From NCBI GenBank assembly GCA_905221605.1, contig CAJNDS010002726.1, positions 64,001 to 124,000 on the forward strand: 60,000 nucleotides of DNA, in the 5' to 3' direction. Origin of the DNA: Symbiodinium natans (Eukaryota; Sar; Dinophyceae; Suessiales; Symbiodiniaceae). Below are positions 32,368 through 42,673 of this stretch, one piece after another (position 1 is the first letter of the stretch; each line of letters starts with the position of its first letter). A program made the position numbers and the translations under genes. The notes under the pieces were generated by a model. That model did no database searches. It was not told the DNA's origin and saw only the letters and a program-made list of their open reading frames with translations.

Positions 32368-32814
32368 GCACCTTGCCAGAAGTCTTGGGGGGCTTCTGCA
32401 TTCTGGAGCTTTCAGGGATTGTGACACAGGGAAGGTATTTCGTAGGGAAGCTATATATGTGGCATCCGAAACTCTGAACTGAGCTTCATAAACCCCACGG
32501 AAATGTGTCGCAACTTTGCAACGGGGGTTTGGAAACTTTGAGGTGGAACCTTGGGCCTTGGGATGTGGGCGGTGTGGACGAATTCAGGAAAAGGAATCAA
32601 CGTACAGTTGGATCCAGATCAATCGCGGCTCTGCGGTTGGTCTAAGGGACTTGCCAACAAAGTGGCCGCAACTCACACAGCCTCATGGGCTGCCTTGTTG
32701 TTGCATGTTTCGGTCGGTGTGCTCATCAAGGAAGACCGCTTCAGTAGCCTTTGCACAGCTTCGTGGTCATGGTTATGCTGATGTCGTGTGCTGCGTCGTG
32801 CTCCTGCGCCTGAG

Positions 32815-32885
32815 GCTTTGACGATTCACGCTACAAGCTACGTGCACGTGAAGGGCAACGTGGCCTTTGACATCATTGGCCATAT
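32815..32885 (+). CDS. Beta-helix exon TIHATSYVHVKGNVAFD
   Basis: After tgcgcctgag the frame reads ALTIHATSYVHVKGNVAFDI then IGH. I-H-x-T-x-x-x-x-V-x-x-N-V-A-(Y/F)-D-x-x-G-H is the family signature. The phase-2 end AT|GCCCCT (GC donor) joins the single G that begins the exon at 33522, making the Met before FFVETG. Confidence 0.87.
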
Positions 32886-33521
32886 GCCCCTCTGCCATCA
32901 AGTCCTATGCAATCCTCATGAAGTTCATGACAGGTCATTCAGTATGCAGAATTATGCTTCATGTACTCGAAAGATACTGTATGCGCCGTTGGACGCGTGA
33001 CTTCAGCAAAATTGAAGGTTGGAAGTTTGACATCAAAGAGCAGCCAAACCTGCCAGTCCGTCCTCAAGAAAGAAGCCGACAAGTAACAACTAACAAATCT
33101 CGAGGTTGACAGGAGCGCCCAGTCAGACCACAAGCTTAATTAAACAGGTTCCCGACACATATTTTTCAGCATTTTGTTGCGGGCTCTGCCCCTCACGACG
33201 TTCTGTCTGGTGAGCCCCGTACAGTGGGGCTCCAGATTCGCTGGCCTTACAGCGGCTGTCATGCTTTCCTGAAGAGTTCATAAGGTTGAGAGCTTGTGAG
33301 ACCTAGGCGACTAGGCGACTTAGGGCTGATGGATGCTGATGGTGCGGTGGCGCTTTCGGTTTTGGAATGGCCGATCTTTCTTCGTCTTGTTCAGGGCTTG
33401 CACAGGATCTGAGTTTAATGGCCACGGCTGGCATTTTAGTGGCATGTTGGCCCAGACTCCGGCGAAACGTAGATGCAGAATACTAAGCGCCTCACCATCT
33501 TGAGATATGCAGCTTTCCAAG

Positions 33522-33548
33522 GTTCTTTGTGGAGACTGGTATGGAGAA
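33522..33548 (+). CDS. 27-nt micro-exon FFVETGME
   Basis: The exon lies between gctttccaag and AA|GCTGGG (GC donor). It encodes FFVETGME plus part of a Lys codon, equivalent to the GH-(C/M)-FF-(L/V)-E-(D/T)-G-x-E segment of fibrocystin-L-like proteins. The phases on both sides, 1 and 2 bases, fit the exons at 32885 and 33875 precisely. Confidence 0.85.
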
Positions 33549-33874
33549 GCTGGGCCCTTAAAGCTTCGGCTTGCTGCACACGGTCATGGCTGTGCCTCGC
33601 CCCTGCCTTCGATGTTCAGCATGACCTCCACACCTTCGCTTTCCGATGCCGACAAGCGAAACTACGGGGTTGTAGGATGTCGTAGTCGTAGCCCTGGTCT
33701 ACTGGAACCAGGTGCAATTGGTTTATTCTATGACTCTAGACAAAAGCTTCTTGGTCTCTGGCAAGTTCAGTAATTGACATTTAATGGGGATATTTGAGAA
33801 CACACGCATTGGGCCAAGTCTGTGCATGGTGCATGACAATGGCCCATAGCCCTCAGTCCAACTCAATACGCGAG

Positions 33875-33926
33875 GCACAACATCATCGAGGGCAACCTGG
33901 CAGCGAGGGGCCCAGCTCCGACACAA
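33875..33926 (+). CDS. Beta-helix exon NIIEGNLAA
   Basis: The first base completes the Lys codon of the micro-exon; the exon then reads HNIIEGNLAARGPAPTQ up to a GTCGCC donor in phase 0. E-x-x-N-x-(I/L)-x-x-N-L-(G/A)-A is the expected continuation after the EDG/ETG motif. A further very small exon (family xLxxSD) may lie before 34393; I did not find it. Confidence 0.82.
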
Positions 33927-34392
33927 GTCGCCGCGCCTCCTCCTACGATTCTGCGGATTCTACGGCTTTCGGCCACACCCTTTCGCTGATGCCAGCAACT
34001 GCCACCTGCTCAGCAGAAGCTGCCTGAAAACAAAGAAGGGATCCGCTGGAGATCCTCCAGAAAGACGATTCTGGCAGAGAGCAAAAACTAGGGGGTACCA
34101 GCCCTGCAGCGCTCTGTAGATCAAAGACCTTCCCAAATTCCAGGTCGGCGCCATTCCTCTCCTGTCCGGCATGTTGGAGAGTGATCAGGCAGGGCTGCAG
34201 TGGTCAACTTTGGCCGTAAAGGTGCATAGGGGTTGGGGATCTAAATGGCGGCTGTGGTTTCAAGATGTGTTGAAGAATGTAAGGCTTCTCGGCGCAGACC
34301 CATAGCCTCTGTAGCCTCAAGCCAGAGCTTCAGCCAGAGCAAAGCCCGCCGATTAAGAGGGTTCACCATTTCGCCGAACGAGTCCACGTGAG

Positions 34393-34443
34393 GAACCTGC
34401 TGGCTTCTGGACCGCGGCTCCCAACAACGTTTGGCGAGACAAC
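34393..34443 (+). CDS. Beta-helix exon PAGFWTAAPNN
   Basis: Seventeen phase-0 codons after cacgtgag read EPAGFWTAAPNNVWRDN. P-A-x-F-W-x-x-x-P-(D/N)-N-x-x-x-x-N-x-A-(A/x)-G-S is diagnostic for fibrocystin-like proteins. The exon must stop after AAC, at the GC donor AAC|GCCAGG, because the next exon begins VAVTGSDGW. Confidence 0.87.
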
Positions 34444-34506
34444 GCCAGGGGGCTCAGCCGGGGCAAAGTGCTGGCAGGGCTTGCAATGGGTGAGCGCATC
34501 TGGCGG

Positions 34507-34567
34507 AGAGAGACAGAGAGAGAGACATAGAGAGACAGAGAGAGCGAGAGAGAGAGAGAGAGAGAGG
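34507..34567. repeat. GA microsatellite
   Basis: An interrupted then pure (GA)n tract is followed by gggtttaggg-like words to about 34700. Confidence 0.85.
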
Positions 34568-35009
34568 GTTTAGGGCTTTAGGCCTTTAAGTTTTTTTCGT
34601 TTAGGAGTTTTTAGGCTTAGGGATTTTGGGGTTTTCAGGGTTCGTGTTTTTGGGCTTTTCGGGTTTTTAGGGAATTTAGGGTTCGGCATTTTTTAGGGTA
34701 GGGTTTTGAGTTTTACGCCTCAGGGTTTATGTCAATGTCTTTTCCGGTTTTGAGTCTTCGGGCTTAGCTTCCTAGATGCCAAGCTGTGCCTGTGAAAGTT
34801 TTCTCGACATTTTCCGACTCGCCGTTTCGTGTTTTCTGACTAGGGGGCCTTTATTCCGACCCACCCCGGGCCGCTTTTGGACTCACCTCGCTCATTGTCC
34901 GACTCACTGTTTCAACACTCGGCCCCCACCTGGCCTAGAGTCGAGAGCTCGGGGTGGGGGCTTGACTCCTAGGTTTGGAGGCGTAGAGGATGGCTCGACC
35001 GACTAGCAT

Positions 35010-35068
35010 GTGTGTGTGTGTATTGTATATATATATGTATATATATATATATGTGTGTGTGTGTGGTT
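35010..35068. repeat. TG/TA/TG microsatellite
   Basis: Runs of gt, ta and gt are joined. Confidence 0.85.
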
Positions 35069-35153
35069 GTTTTTTAAAGTTGTGTGGGTGTGTGCGTGTG
35101 CTCGCCTGTCCTTGCCTTCTTCGATTGGTGTCTGTTAAGCAACGCCTCGTCAG

Positions 35154-35207
35154 GTGGCAGTCACTGGCTCCGATGGCTGGTATTTCCAATTGCCCGCAGC
35201 CTCGGAA
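35154..35207 (+). CDS. Beta-helix exon VTGSDGWYFQLP
   Basis: After gcctcgtcag the phase-0 frame reads VAVTGSDGWYFQLPAASE. N-V-A-x-x-G-S-D-x-x-(G/W)-(F/Y)-(W/F)-x-x-L-P directly follows the PNN exon in the family. The right edge is either the GC donor CCC|GCAGCC or GAA|GTGCCA. It removes the need to postulate a frameshift at 34.44 kb. Confidence 0.77.
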
Positions 35208-35588
35208 GTGCCAGTTTGGGGTGTGGAGCTTTCAGAAAGCGATGAATATAAGCCAAAAACTGGTGGGAGCTGTGCCTCGCGAATCCCCTTAAGTCGGGAT
35301 GTACTACAGCCCAAACCGCCAACCTTACGCAAAGCTTCCAGCCTCTGACTCTCGGCACCCAGTCTTCCAGCGCCTCATATCGGTATACGGTATTCGGGTT
35401 TATTTGGACGGCCTCTGATGCACATGTGAGCCACTACTGTAGTCGCATTCCCTGCAGCAGCACGTGTGCTTCGTTATGCCCCACAGCCGCTGTGGTACGT
35501 TGATTGTAAAGCAAGAAGCACTGACGCTGCAATACATTCCGTCTTATGTGGCTGCAAAGCCGTTTGACTTGAACTCTCTCATGCTCAG

Positions 35589-35628
35589 GCCAGGCACGCC
35601 CATCTCGCATTCCATGGACGTCTACAAG
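35589..35628 (+). CDS. Possible exon with SHSMDVY
   Basis: After catgctcag the frame reads PGTPISHSMDVYK, ending at a GC donor (AAG|GCCTGT). Fibrocystin-like proteins have F-x-x-N-x-(A/S)-H-S-x-x-x-(Y/F)-G-L-R at this place. The match is short, and its phase with the next candidate (35964) is not resolved. Confidence 0.4.
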
Positions 35629-35963
35629 GCCTGTATGCCAACAGCATCAGTCTTTTGCATCTATGCAAATATCATTTACACACACACATGCATACGACAG
35701 GGCCCTGAGTGCGAACCCTCTGAGCCATCCTGAATGCTGAAGGATACGGTTTGCCCCATCGGCGACCGCATCGGCGAATGGAGCCGAAACCGATGCCATC
35801 ACCTTCCAGGCACGGCCACGGCCAGGGGAGAAGCAGGGTAGCAGCTCGCGTGAACCTCAGCTTGCAACCCCTAACCTCAGCTCAAAACTCAACCAAGAAT
35901 CACTCGCCATGTCGTTGCAGGAGCTCCTGAGACCCCCCACAGCGACAAACCAATGTCAGGCAG

Positions 35964-35995
35964 CTGCATCCGAGTCTACTTGGAGTGGTTCCCAC
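35964..35995 (+). CDS. Possible exon with IRVYLEWFP
   Basis: The frame CIRVYLEWFP follows gtcaggcag and ends at the GC donor CCA C|GCAAGG. It resembles the G-L-R-(I/V)-Y-x-x-(W/Y)-x-P strand after the AHS motif. It is short but in the expected order. Confidence 0.43.
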
Positions 35996-36179
35996 GCAAG
36001 GACTTGGGCACATAGTAGGGCAAAAACCGTCTCAATAGTTTTAATCCCCTCCCCCGAATTCCAAACCCCACCCTAATTTTATTTACTTTTTTTCCCCGGA
36101 CCCTCCCGCACTCAGCCCAATACTAAACCTGTTTGAGAATTAGGGGGGGTTGAGGGCCTCCGCCCTGGAGTTGAGCCAT

Positions 36180-36465
36180 TAGGGTTTTCAATTAGGGTTT
36201 AGGGCTAAAGGCTCTGGATTTTCAGGGTTTAGGGCTCAGGGCTCAGAGGGTTTAATTCGGGTTTAGGGCTTAAGGCGAAACCCCCAACTGAACCCTAAAC
36301 CCGCAACCCCAAACCCTACAGGTCGCAGCCACTAGGCTTCGGATTTCAGGTTTTAGGGTTTAGGCCCCCCCCAATTTCAAATATTTTTCCGAATTGCGGG
36401 GGGGGGGGGGGGGGGGGGTGGGGGGTGGGGGGTGGGGGGGGGGGGTGGGGGGGGGGACGGTTTTA
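36180..36465. repeat. Telomere-like words followed by a long G tract
   Basis: About 180 bp of gggtttagggct/ccctaaacc words leads into a guanine tract at 36400-36456 that is broken only by single T. Confidence 0.85.
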
Positions 36466-36469
36466 GTAT

Positions 36470-37890
36470 TAGGGGCAGGGTTAGTCTGGTCAGGCCAGCC
36501 CCGCCCAGGCTTTCCACACGGGAAGAATAGAAAACATTGTGCAAAGAACATGTAAACTGTGCGGCGCTGCAGCCCCAACTGACCTTGCCGGGGCACTAGC
36601 TGCCGTCTAACGCCAAGCCCTATCACCCATCGGCACCGTTCCAAGCCACAAGCCTTCATCTGCATTATCAAACCCTAAACCACCTGAAGATTCAGAGCAG
36701 AACACGTTGGCTTTCGAGCAATCCAGGAGCCTTGCAACGGCGACAGCGACGAAAATCCTCAGATTCTGTTCAACACGACCTGCCGTGCACTTGGACTTAG
36801 GGCTCATGCCCGAGGACTTTCGAGACATGGATTTCGGGTTTGGTTTCTCAAGTGTTTGAAGCCTCAGTAGTCTGTTCAGTTGTGGGATAAAACAAGCTAG
36901 TGGTAGGGGTTTGGGGGCTTGAGGTAGCTGAACCGCCATCAGGGGCCCCCAGGCAATCCAACTACAGTACCCTACGAAACCTTCACATGGTCAATATACG
37001 TAAACTACAGATACATGTCTGAGCAACCCTTGCACTTGAACGACTGCAATGATTTTCAGCGCTGCGCGTCGGCCGCCTCGGCCCGAGTGCACAGAGGTTT
37101 TAGGGGTCAGTGTTCAGGGCGAAGCTTCAGGAATAATGGGATTCAGAATGTGAGTCATCACATCGTGTAGGGCTTATAACTTTGTATGGGCAAGCTGAGA
37201 GCGACATCGCTTTAAGGAGTCGCCATAAGTTATGGCGACTCCTTCAAGAATGAGATGGCCCTTCTGGGGGTCCCTCCTCTCGTGCAGCTGCATGTCTTCG
37301 GGGAAACAGTGACAAGTCGCAGTGCCAAGCTGATGGGTTTTCTTCATGAGTCCAAACGGACTTGGAGTATTTGTTGATTTGTGTTCTTGCCGGCTTCGGC
37401 CCAGGACCGGTCCAACAACTCAATGGGCCATTAGTGCGCAAGCTCCATAGACCCCTTATCATCAATCCTGTTCTTGTACTTCCCGGAGCACTTAGACGTT
37501 GAAAGCTCAAAGGGCCACGTCAGTGATTGTCAGCTGAAGAGCTTCTGGGAAGCTTTGAAGTACCGTGGACCCAGGCTGGGGCATCGGACGCGCCTGCTAC
37601 AATGCAATGGCGGCCGGCCCCTGAGTATTCAGCATGCGATGTATTCCCACAAGCCCGAGTTTGAAAGCGCGAGAACTCCCCCTCAACAGCAAGAACGAGG
37701 AACCAAGAGTGGCCGCTTAAGAGCTTGAGTATTTTGGCAAGGGCTCTACACACATTGAAATTGCAAGAGCACCGAGCTTAGTGTGAACATGAGGGTTTCG
37801 GAGAGCATTTTTCTTCCAGATGGGCTCTGTCCACAACCACCATGTGACGGCTGTGGAAAGTGGCGGGCCTTGGCCTCAGTGACTCAGTGA
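36470..37890. other. No strongly supported exon
   Basis: There are several open frames (for example 36607-36939 minus and 37474-37728 plus), but no motif or matched splice pair. A perfect 31-bp palindrome lies at 37214-37244. Confidence 0.4.
37214..37244. repeat. Perfect 31-bp palindrome
   Basis: Fifteen-base arms (AAGGAGTCGCCATAA and its complement) are separated by one G. It can form a long hairpin in DNA or RNA. Confidence 0.9.
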
Positions 37891-37895
37891 CTCAG

Positions 37896-38133
37896 TGGGT
37901 CTTTGTCTGAAAGCTTTGAAAGCAATCACTAAACTTCTCAATGCCCAAAGCCTCGCGGAAGGCTTTACAGATGTGACGAAGCACTGCAAGCCCCTCAAAA
38001 GCGGATGCTCGAGTTGCAAAATCCCGAAGCACCACGTCTCCAGGCAAGACTACTTCGCAGTGAAGTTCATGCGGAAAACCGGCGCTAGCCACGGCAACAA
38101 GTGCCTCGGTTCGACGGTTAGACGTGGATGCCT
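37896..38133 (+). CDS. Candidate exon with perfect donor
   Basis: The open frame ends at CCT|GTAAGT and includes LLNAQSLAEGFTDVTKHCKP, SSCKIPKHHVSRQDYFAVKF and TGASHGNKCLGSTVRRGC. The acceptor is tgactcag in a short tandem of gtgactca. A minus-strand frame (37892-38092) is also protein-like, but the donor supports plus. The family is unknown. Confidence 0.4.
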
Positions 38134-39291
38134 GTAAGTGCGGAGATGATGGAGGTTGAAGTCGGCTCTGTTAACACTCTTCAAGGTTCTGCGGCTACAG
38201 ATTGACAAGGGTTACAGTCCGTCAGTAACCGCCCAACTGCCTCATTTGGACCACCCGATACTTTTTGGCCTCTTTTCGAGATTGCTTTGCTGCGACTTTG
38301 GCGAGGAATTCGTGCATCTGCATGCAAACCAGTGAATAGGTTGCTGAAACTGCTGAGGCTTTGAGTGCGCTCCAGGGTGGTGGTGTTGCTTACAGGGATC
38401 TAGTGAATCTAGTACTGTAACATGTTGGCGTGTGGGGCTTTTGACCCATACTACACCTTGCAACGAGCCAGGTTTGCAGCTCAGTTTTCAGGTTCATTCG
38501 AGGCTGGCATGAGTCGATTTCCTGACTCATCAGCATGGAGCCCAATCGTCACAGAAGATAGGCCCGACCCGAGCGAATCTAGAGCCTTCATCTTGTCTCC
38601 AAGTCCTCTGTGCACACCCAGATACTTCAGCAAACGCTTTCTTGCTACGTCCTTCAAGCACAGGATAGACAAGCAACAACCACCTGCAGGTACGAGACGG
38701 AGTGGGTCGGCCCGCTGTCAGCAGATTCCGTGGTTTCTTTGAGAAGGTTGTTGAAAGGGGTCTTAAGCCGTCGAGGCTTTGGGGTTGTCGGCTTTCTTTG
38801 CAAAAACCTTCCGGAAGTATTGTAACAGCAGCCCCAATTAGAATGTTGCCGCGTTCTGATTCCTAATGATCTGGTCAGTCAGTGAGTGAGCCTGTTCTCA
38901 TGATCACTTTTCCCAAGCACCCCACCCACCAACAGACACAAGCGAAAGCGACAAGCATCTCTTGAGCCCTACGCACTCAAAAAGCTCCAAGCGCCCCCCC
39001 CCCCGTGTGAACAGAGAGAACGGGGCTATGCATCCAAGTTGAGACTGGTTGCAGACTCGTAGACAAGCTTTGCTTTTTGAACGTTTGCGGTGGACCGCGA
39101 GGCGAAGATTTGTGTTTGTTCCACATGTGAGTGTGGCAAGTATGGGCTACCCCCCCCTGCCCCCCGCATCCCCCCCCTCGACCTGAACTCTCAGGAATTC
39201 CGCACATCAAGGCTCGGACTGCTTGACAGAACCCTTAGGTTCAAGCTCTTCCATACAGATGCGTCCGCCAAGAATCCTGAATAGAAAAGAT

Positions 39292-39294
<3 letters not shown>

Positions 39295-39330
<36 letters not shown>
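39295..39330. repeat. GA microsatellite
   Basis: About 17 GA units. Confidence 0.85.
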
Positions 39331-39630
39331 TTTGGAAAGGCTTCTTTTGTTCTGAGCTTGGGGTACCAAGCTTCGTGCCTTGGGTTTATTTGGAAGTCGT
39401 GAAATCCTGTAGCATGCCCAGAGCCCCTTGCCGTGAAGTGCTGTGAGACTAGATCACGCTTGCAATGAAGGTGCGGTTGTCATCGGGAGAGCAGATCTAG
39501 AGGGTGCCGGAATGCCAAACCCCCAAAACCAAATATGAGCCCGTACTGTGGGCTATTCAATAACTTTTCATACCCTGAACCTGAAGTCTGAAGATGCCCC
39601 GGCAAATCCCACAAGCTTCATCCTGGTGAG

Positions 39631-39710
39631 GACAGCGTCTTTGTGGGCGTCCTGCCACAGAATCTGGATGTAAAAGAGTCAAAGATGGGCCAGCAGCAGC
39701 CTTGGACTTG
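39631..39710 (+). CDS. Candidate exon with VFVGVLPQNLD
   Basis: After tcctggtgag the phase-0 frame reads DSVFVGVLPQNLDVKESKMG, then QQQPW. Beta-helix proteins of the fibrocystin group have short s-x-F-(I/V)-G-x-x-x-N strands, so it may belong to the large gene, but the match is weak. The right edge is not defined. Confidence 0.38.
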
Positions 39711-39829
39711 TGGGTTTCGGGGTTTGGGTTCGCGCCATGGAGTCTGGTTGTTCTTTTCTCTCTTGGGGCGGAAGGGGGGAGAGGGTTCTTGCTTTGAGTT
39801 GAATGACCTATGGGGCCTGTTGGCTAATA

Positions 39830-40060
39830 CCAATAAAGTAACAATAATAATGCTTACAGTAATGATAGGTATAATCATAATAATCATCATCACCCTCATC
39901 ATCATCAGAAAATATACGAATAAGAAAGCAATAGCAATAGCAACACGCAGAACAATAACCATGACAAAACGATTAAGAATTCTTATTCTTCTTATTATGA
40001 TTTTGATTATTAGTATCAATATTCTCAGTATAAATATTTATATTTTTTAAAGTGACATGT
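39830..40060. repeat. AT-rich trinucleotide-like tract
   Basis: Ata/aat/cat-rich DNA with ataataatcatcatcaccc-like runs, sharply different in composition from its flanks. Confidence 0.8.
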
Positions 40061-40194
40061 TCTGCAGCTGTTTGCATAAGCACGCATACTATTCATATTG
40101 TAAAGCTGCAGCGGCAAAGAGCCTGAGACACCCTAAGACTTTGAACCCCAATCCCCAGACCCCAAAGCTTCGCACGATCCCACCCCTCCCCACC

Positions 40195-40910
40195 CTTCCG
40201 CCCCCCCAACCCCCCCAACCCCCCCAACCCCCCACCCAACCCCCAACCCCCCCAACCCCCCCCAACCCCCCCCCCCCCCCACCCCCCCACCCCCCCACCC
40301 CCCCAACCCCCCCAACCCCCCACCCCCCCAACCCCCCCAACCCCCCCACCCCCCCAACCCCCCCCCCCCCCAACCCCCCCAACCCCCCACCCCCCCCCCC
40401 AACCCCCCCCACCCCCCCCACCCCCCCAACCCCCCAACCCCCCCAACCCCCCACCCCCCCCCCCCCCAACCCCCCCAACCCCCCCCACCCCCCCCCAACC
40501 CCCCCAACCCCCCCCCCCCCCCAACCCCCCCAACCCCCCCAACCCCCCCAACCCCCCCAACCCCCCCAACCCCCCCCCAACCCCCCCAACCCCCCCCCAC
40601 CCCCCCACCCCCCCCCAACCCCCCCAACCCCCCACCCCCCAACCCCCCCACCCCCCCAACCCCCCCCCAACCCCCCCACCCAACCCCAACCCCCCCCAAC
40701 CCCCCCCACCCAACCCACCCACCCCCCCCCAACCCCCCAACCCCCCCAACCCCCCCAACCCCCCCAACCCCCCCAACCCCCCCCAACCCCCCCCCCCAAC
40801 CCCCCCAACCCCCCCAACCCCCCCAACCCCCCCAACCCCCCCAATCCCCCCAACCCCCCCAACCCCCCCCAACCCCCCCCAACCCCCCCCAGCCCCCCCA
40901 GCCCCCCCAA
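40195..40910. repeat. 700-bp (C5-9AA)n minisatellite
   Basis: An almost pure C strand is interrupted by AA (less often single A) every 5 to 9 bases. Frames on both strands stay open for up to 360 codons (Pro/Thr-rich or Gly-rich), but this is composition only. It could form i-motif or G-quadruplex structure. Confidence 0.9.
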
Positions 40911-40930
40911 CGCCAACTCATGTGTCGAAG

Positions 40931-41046
40931 CCTCGCCAGAGGTCCATCTTGCTGCCGCAAAACGAGCAGTTCCTGGTGACAGACTCAATGTGGATAAACC
41001 TTGGCAAGGCGTCGGAGCGCTTGTCGAGTCTTGCCCATGCTCCGTG
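40931..41046 (+). CDS. Weak candidate exon right of the C tract
   Basis: After tgtgtcgaag the frame reads PRQRSILLPQNEQFLVTDSM and WINLGKASERLSSLAHA. The alternative frame EVHLAAAKRAVPGDRLN is also open. No donor is chosen. Confidence 0.25.
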
Positions 41047-41453
41047 CTCCGTTGTTTTGCTTCACTTTTTTTCGGGCGGGGAATGGAGTGGGCATACAAT
41101 ATGCAATAAGTAACTTCAACTACATGCAACAATACTCTCATCCTGAACAGCAAAACCGAACGAGACGAGACCATGGACTGCCACAGGTTCCCGTCTTCAA
41201 GGGCTGCGCGAAATGCTGGCGGCGTTCTGAGGTTATTTGCTATTCACGCACGCGCGAGCACACCCACAGCTCGCACCTTTTCAGAACGAATGCAAGCCTG
41301 AATCCCAAACCCATGCCTTATGCTGTCATAGCATTCGTCCCTAGCACCTACATGCAAGCTAAGCCCCACGCCATCCACTGTGCGACCGCGGCTACATCTC
41401 CAACGTAGAGTCCCCAAAACCTGAAGCGCTCGTGCTCTGAGGTCGTTCGTGAA

Positions 41454-41726
41454 GTGGCGCCAGGGTGTTCATACCTACCGCTTCTCCGGACTCAGCGGCT
41501 CAGCTTGGAGATGGAAACTGCGTCAAAAGTGTTCTTGGATTTGGTACTCAGGGTAGTTCGGTTTTATAGGCTCAGGAGTGTCCGAGATGAGGGTTTGAGG
41601 TTGCAGGTTGGTTGCAAGGTCGATGACTTGTATGAGGGTGGTGAAGGACGCTTTGCTGGTGCGACTCGGGTACTTAAGCTGCGCAGGCTTCGTGTGGAAT
41701 ATGTGGGCAAAGTGACACCCCTCTAA
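41454..41726 (+). CDS. Open frame with a possible Tudor-like end
   Basis: This is 90 open codons. The C-terminal half reads LQVGCKVDDLYEGGEGRFAG and KLRRLRVEYVGKVTPL. The G-x-K-V-x-x-x-Y-x-G-G-x-x-x-x-x-G start resembles small Tudor-like modules that are common in dinoflagellate proteins. No splice support is seen. Confidence 0.33.
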   Translation: MAPGCSYLPLLRTQRLSLEMETASKVFLDLVLRVVRFYRLRSVRDEGLRLQVGCKVDDLYEGGEGRFAGATRVLKLRRLRVEYVGKVTPL

Positions 41727-42309
41727 GTCAACTAGCCAGGGTAACCACCGCATCTTCACTGCGCCTCCCCGCCCCCTTATCTCACCCCCCCCCCCCCCGA
41801 AACCCCCTCCGGGCCCCCTCCCCCACCTCGAAATGGTCGAGCTGTGCAGGCTTCATCAATGTTACGAGGAGGATCAGGGTCTACAAGAAGGTCGGGGGGC
41901 ACAGGCAGACAGGGTCTACATGGCTCGACACTCTGTTCGGGTTAGGGCGTTGATCATTGTCGGGAGTGTTTCGTAAAACTAGGTTGATGTTTTTGGAACT
42001 TGTGAAGCTGCTCCCTCCAAGGCATGCCTGAAGCATCATATTCAAGCCTTACTGCCACATTTTCCAGGGAAGTTCGAGACCCTAATTGTCCAATTCACAA
42101 ACACCACGCGGGTATCGCTAGAGGTTTGGGGTTCAAAGCGTTTAGTTTTACCACTGCTCTACGCGCGGCTCGAAGAAGTTCAAGCGCCTCGACTCGCATA
42201 TCCCCCAACAGTGTAGTCCAAGACTGGGTTCTCAGAGAACCAAGGAGCTGTAACTTCTTTGAGATCGAGCAAAGCCTTGGGCCCCAGAAACACCCCCGAG
42301 TCTCTCCAG

Positions 42310-42363
42310 GAAGTCTACTGGGATCTTGATGGCACGCTGACCGGAACACCGAACTCGCACCAT
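42310..42363 (+). CDS. Exon with WDLDGTLTGTPNS
   Basis: After a good acceptor (ccgagtctctccag) the phase-0 frame reads EVYWDLDGTLTGTPNSHH. D-x-D-G-(S/T)-L-T-G-x-P-(G/N)-S is a highly conserved turn near the end of the beta-helix region in fibrocystin and fibrocystin-L. The exon likely ends at the GC donor CAT|GCCCGG. Strand and order fit the exons at 31-36 kb. Confidence 0.77.
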
Positions 42364-42572
42364 GCCCGGAAGCAAATGAGGGCTTGTGTCGCTTCAGGGC
42401 TTTGGGGCACTGGGTTGGAGTACACTTTTGCGGTTGTTTTTTGAGGGTTATCTCCTTCTGAGTAGCCTACTCATTCTGAAGAATTGCAGGCGCTGAAGCG
42501 GATTGGGTTGTGGGTGTCGTCGGATTTCGATGAGGCGATGAGAATGGCACCGAATCCACAGATGGTCGAACG

Positions 42573-42673
42573 TGGAGACCGTTCAATGGTATTGCCTATG
42601 ACATCCAACAGTTTTATTTTCCAAAGCTGGACACCCCAAAGTTTCCGAAGACTGCCTCAGAGCGCGGGGATTG
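42573..42673 (+). CDS. Candidate exon with FNGIAYDIQQFYFP
   Basis: The open frame reads WRPFNGIAYDIQQFYFPKLD and TPKFPKTASERGD, then a stop. It is aromatic-rich and protein-like. The splice edges are not defined. A different frame from an upstream acceptor (LKRIGLWVSSDFDEAMR) is also open. Confidence 0.33.

Noticed and set aside
34444-34486. A frameshift inside the PNN exon (PNNVWRDNA in one frame, GGSAGAKCWQGLQW in the next, ending at GTGAGC)
   Set aside because: The exon at 35154 (VAVTGSDGWYF) supplies the expected continuation in phase 0 if a GC donor after AAC is used, so no frameshift is needed; the second frame is probably chance.
40057-41174. Proline-rich (350 aa) and glycine-rich (361 aa) open frames
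   Set aside because: They are produced by the (C5-9AA)n tract on either strand; no start context or domain is seen.
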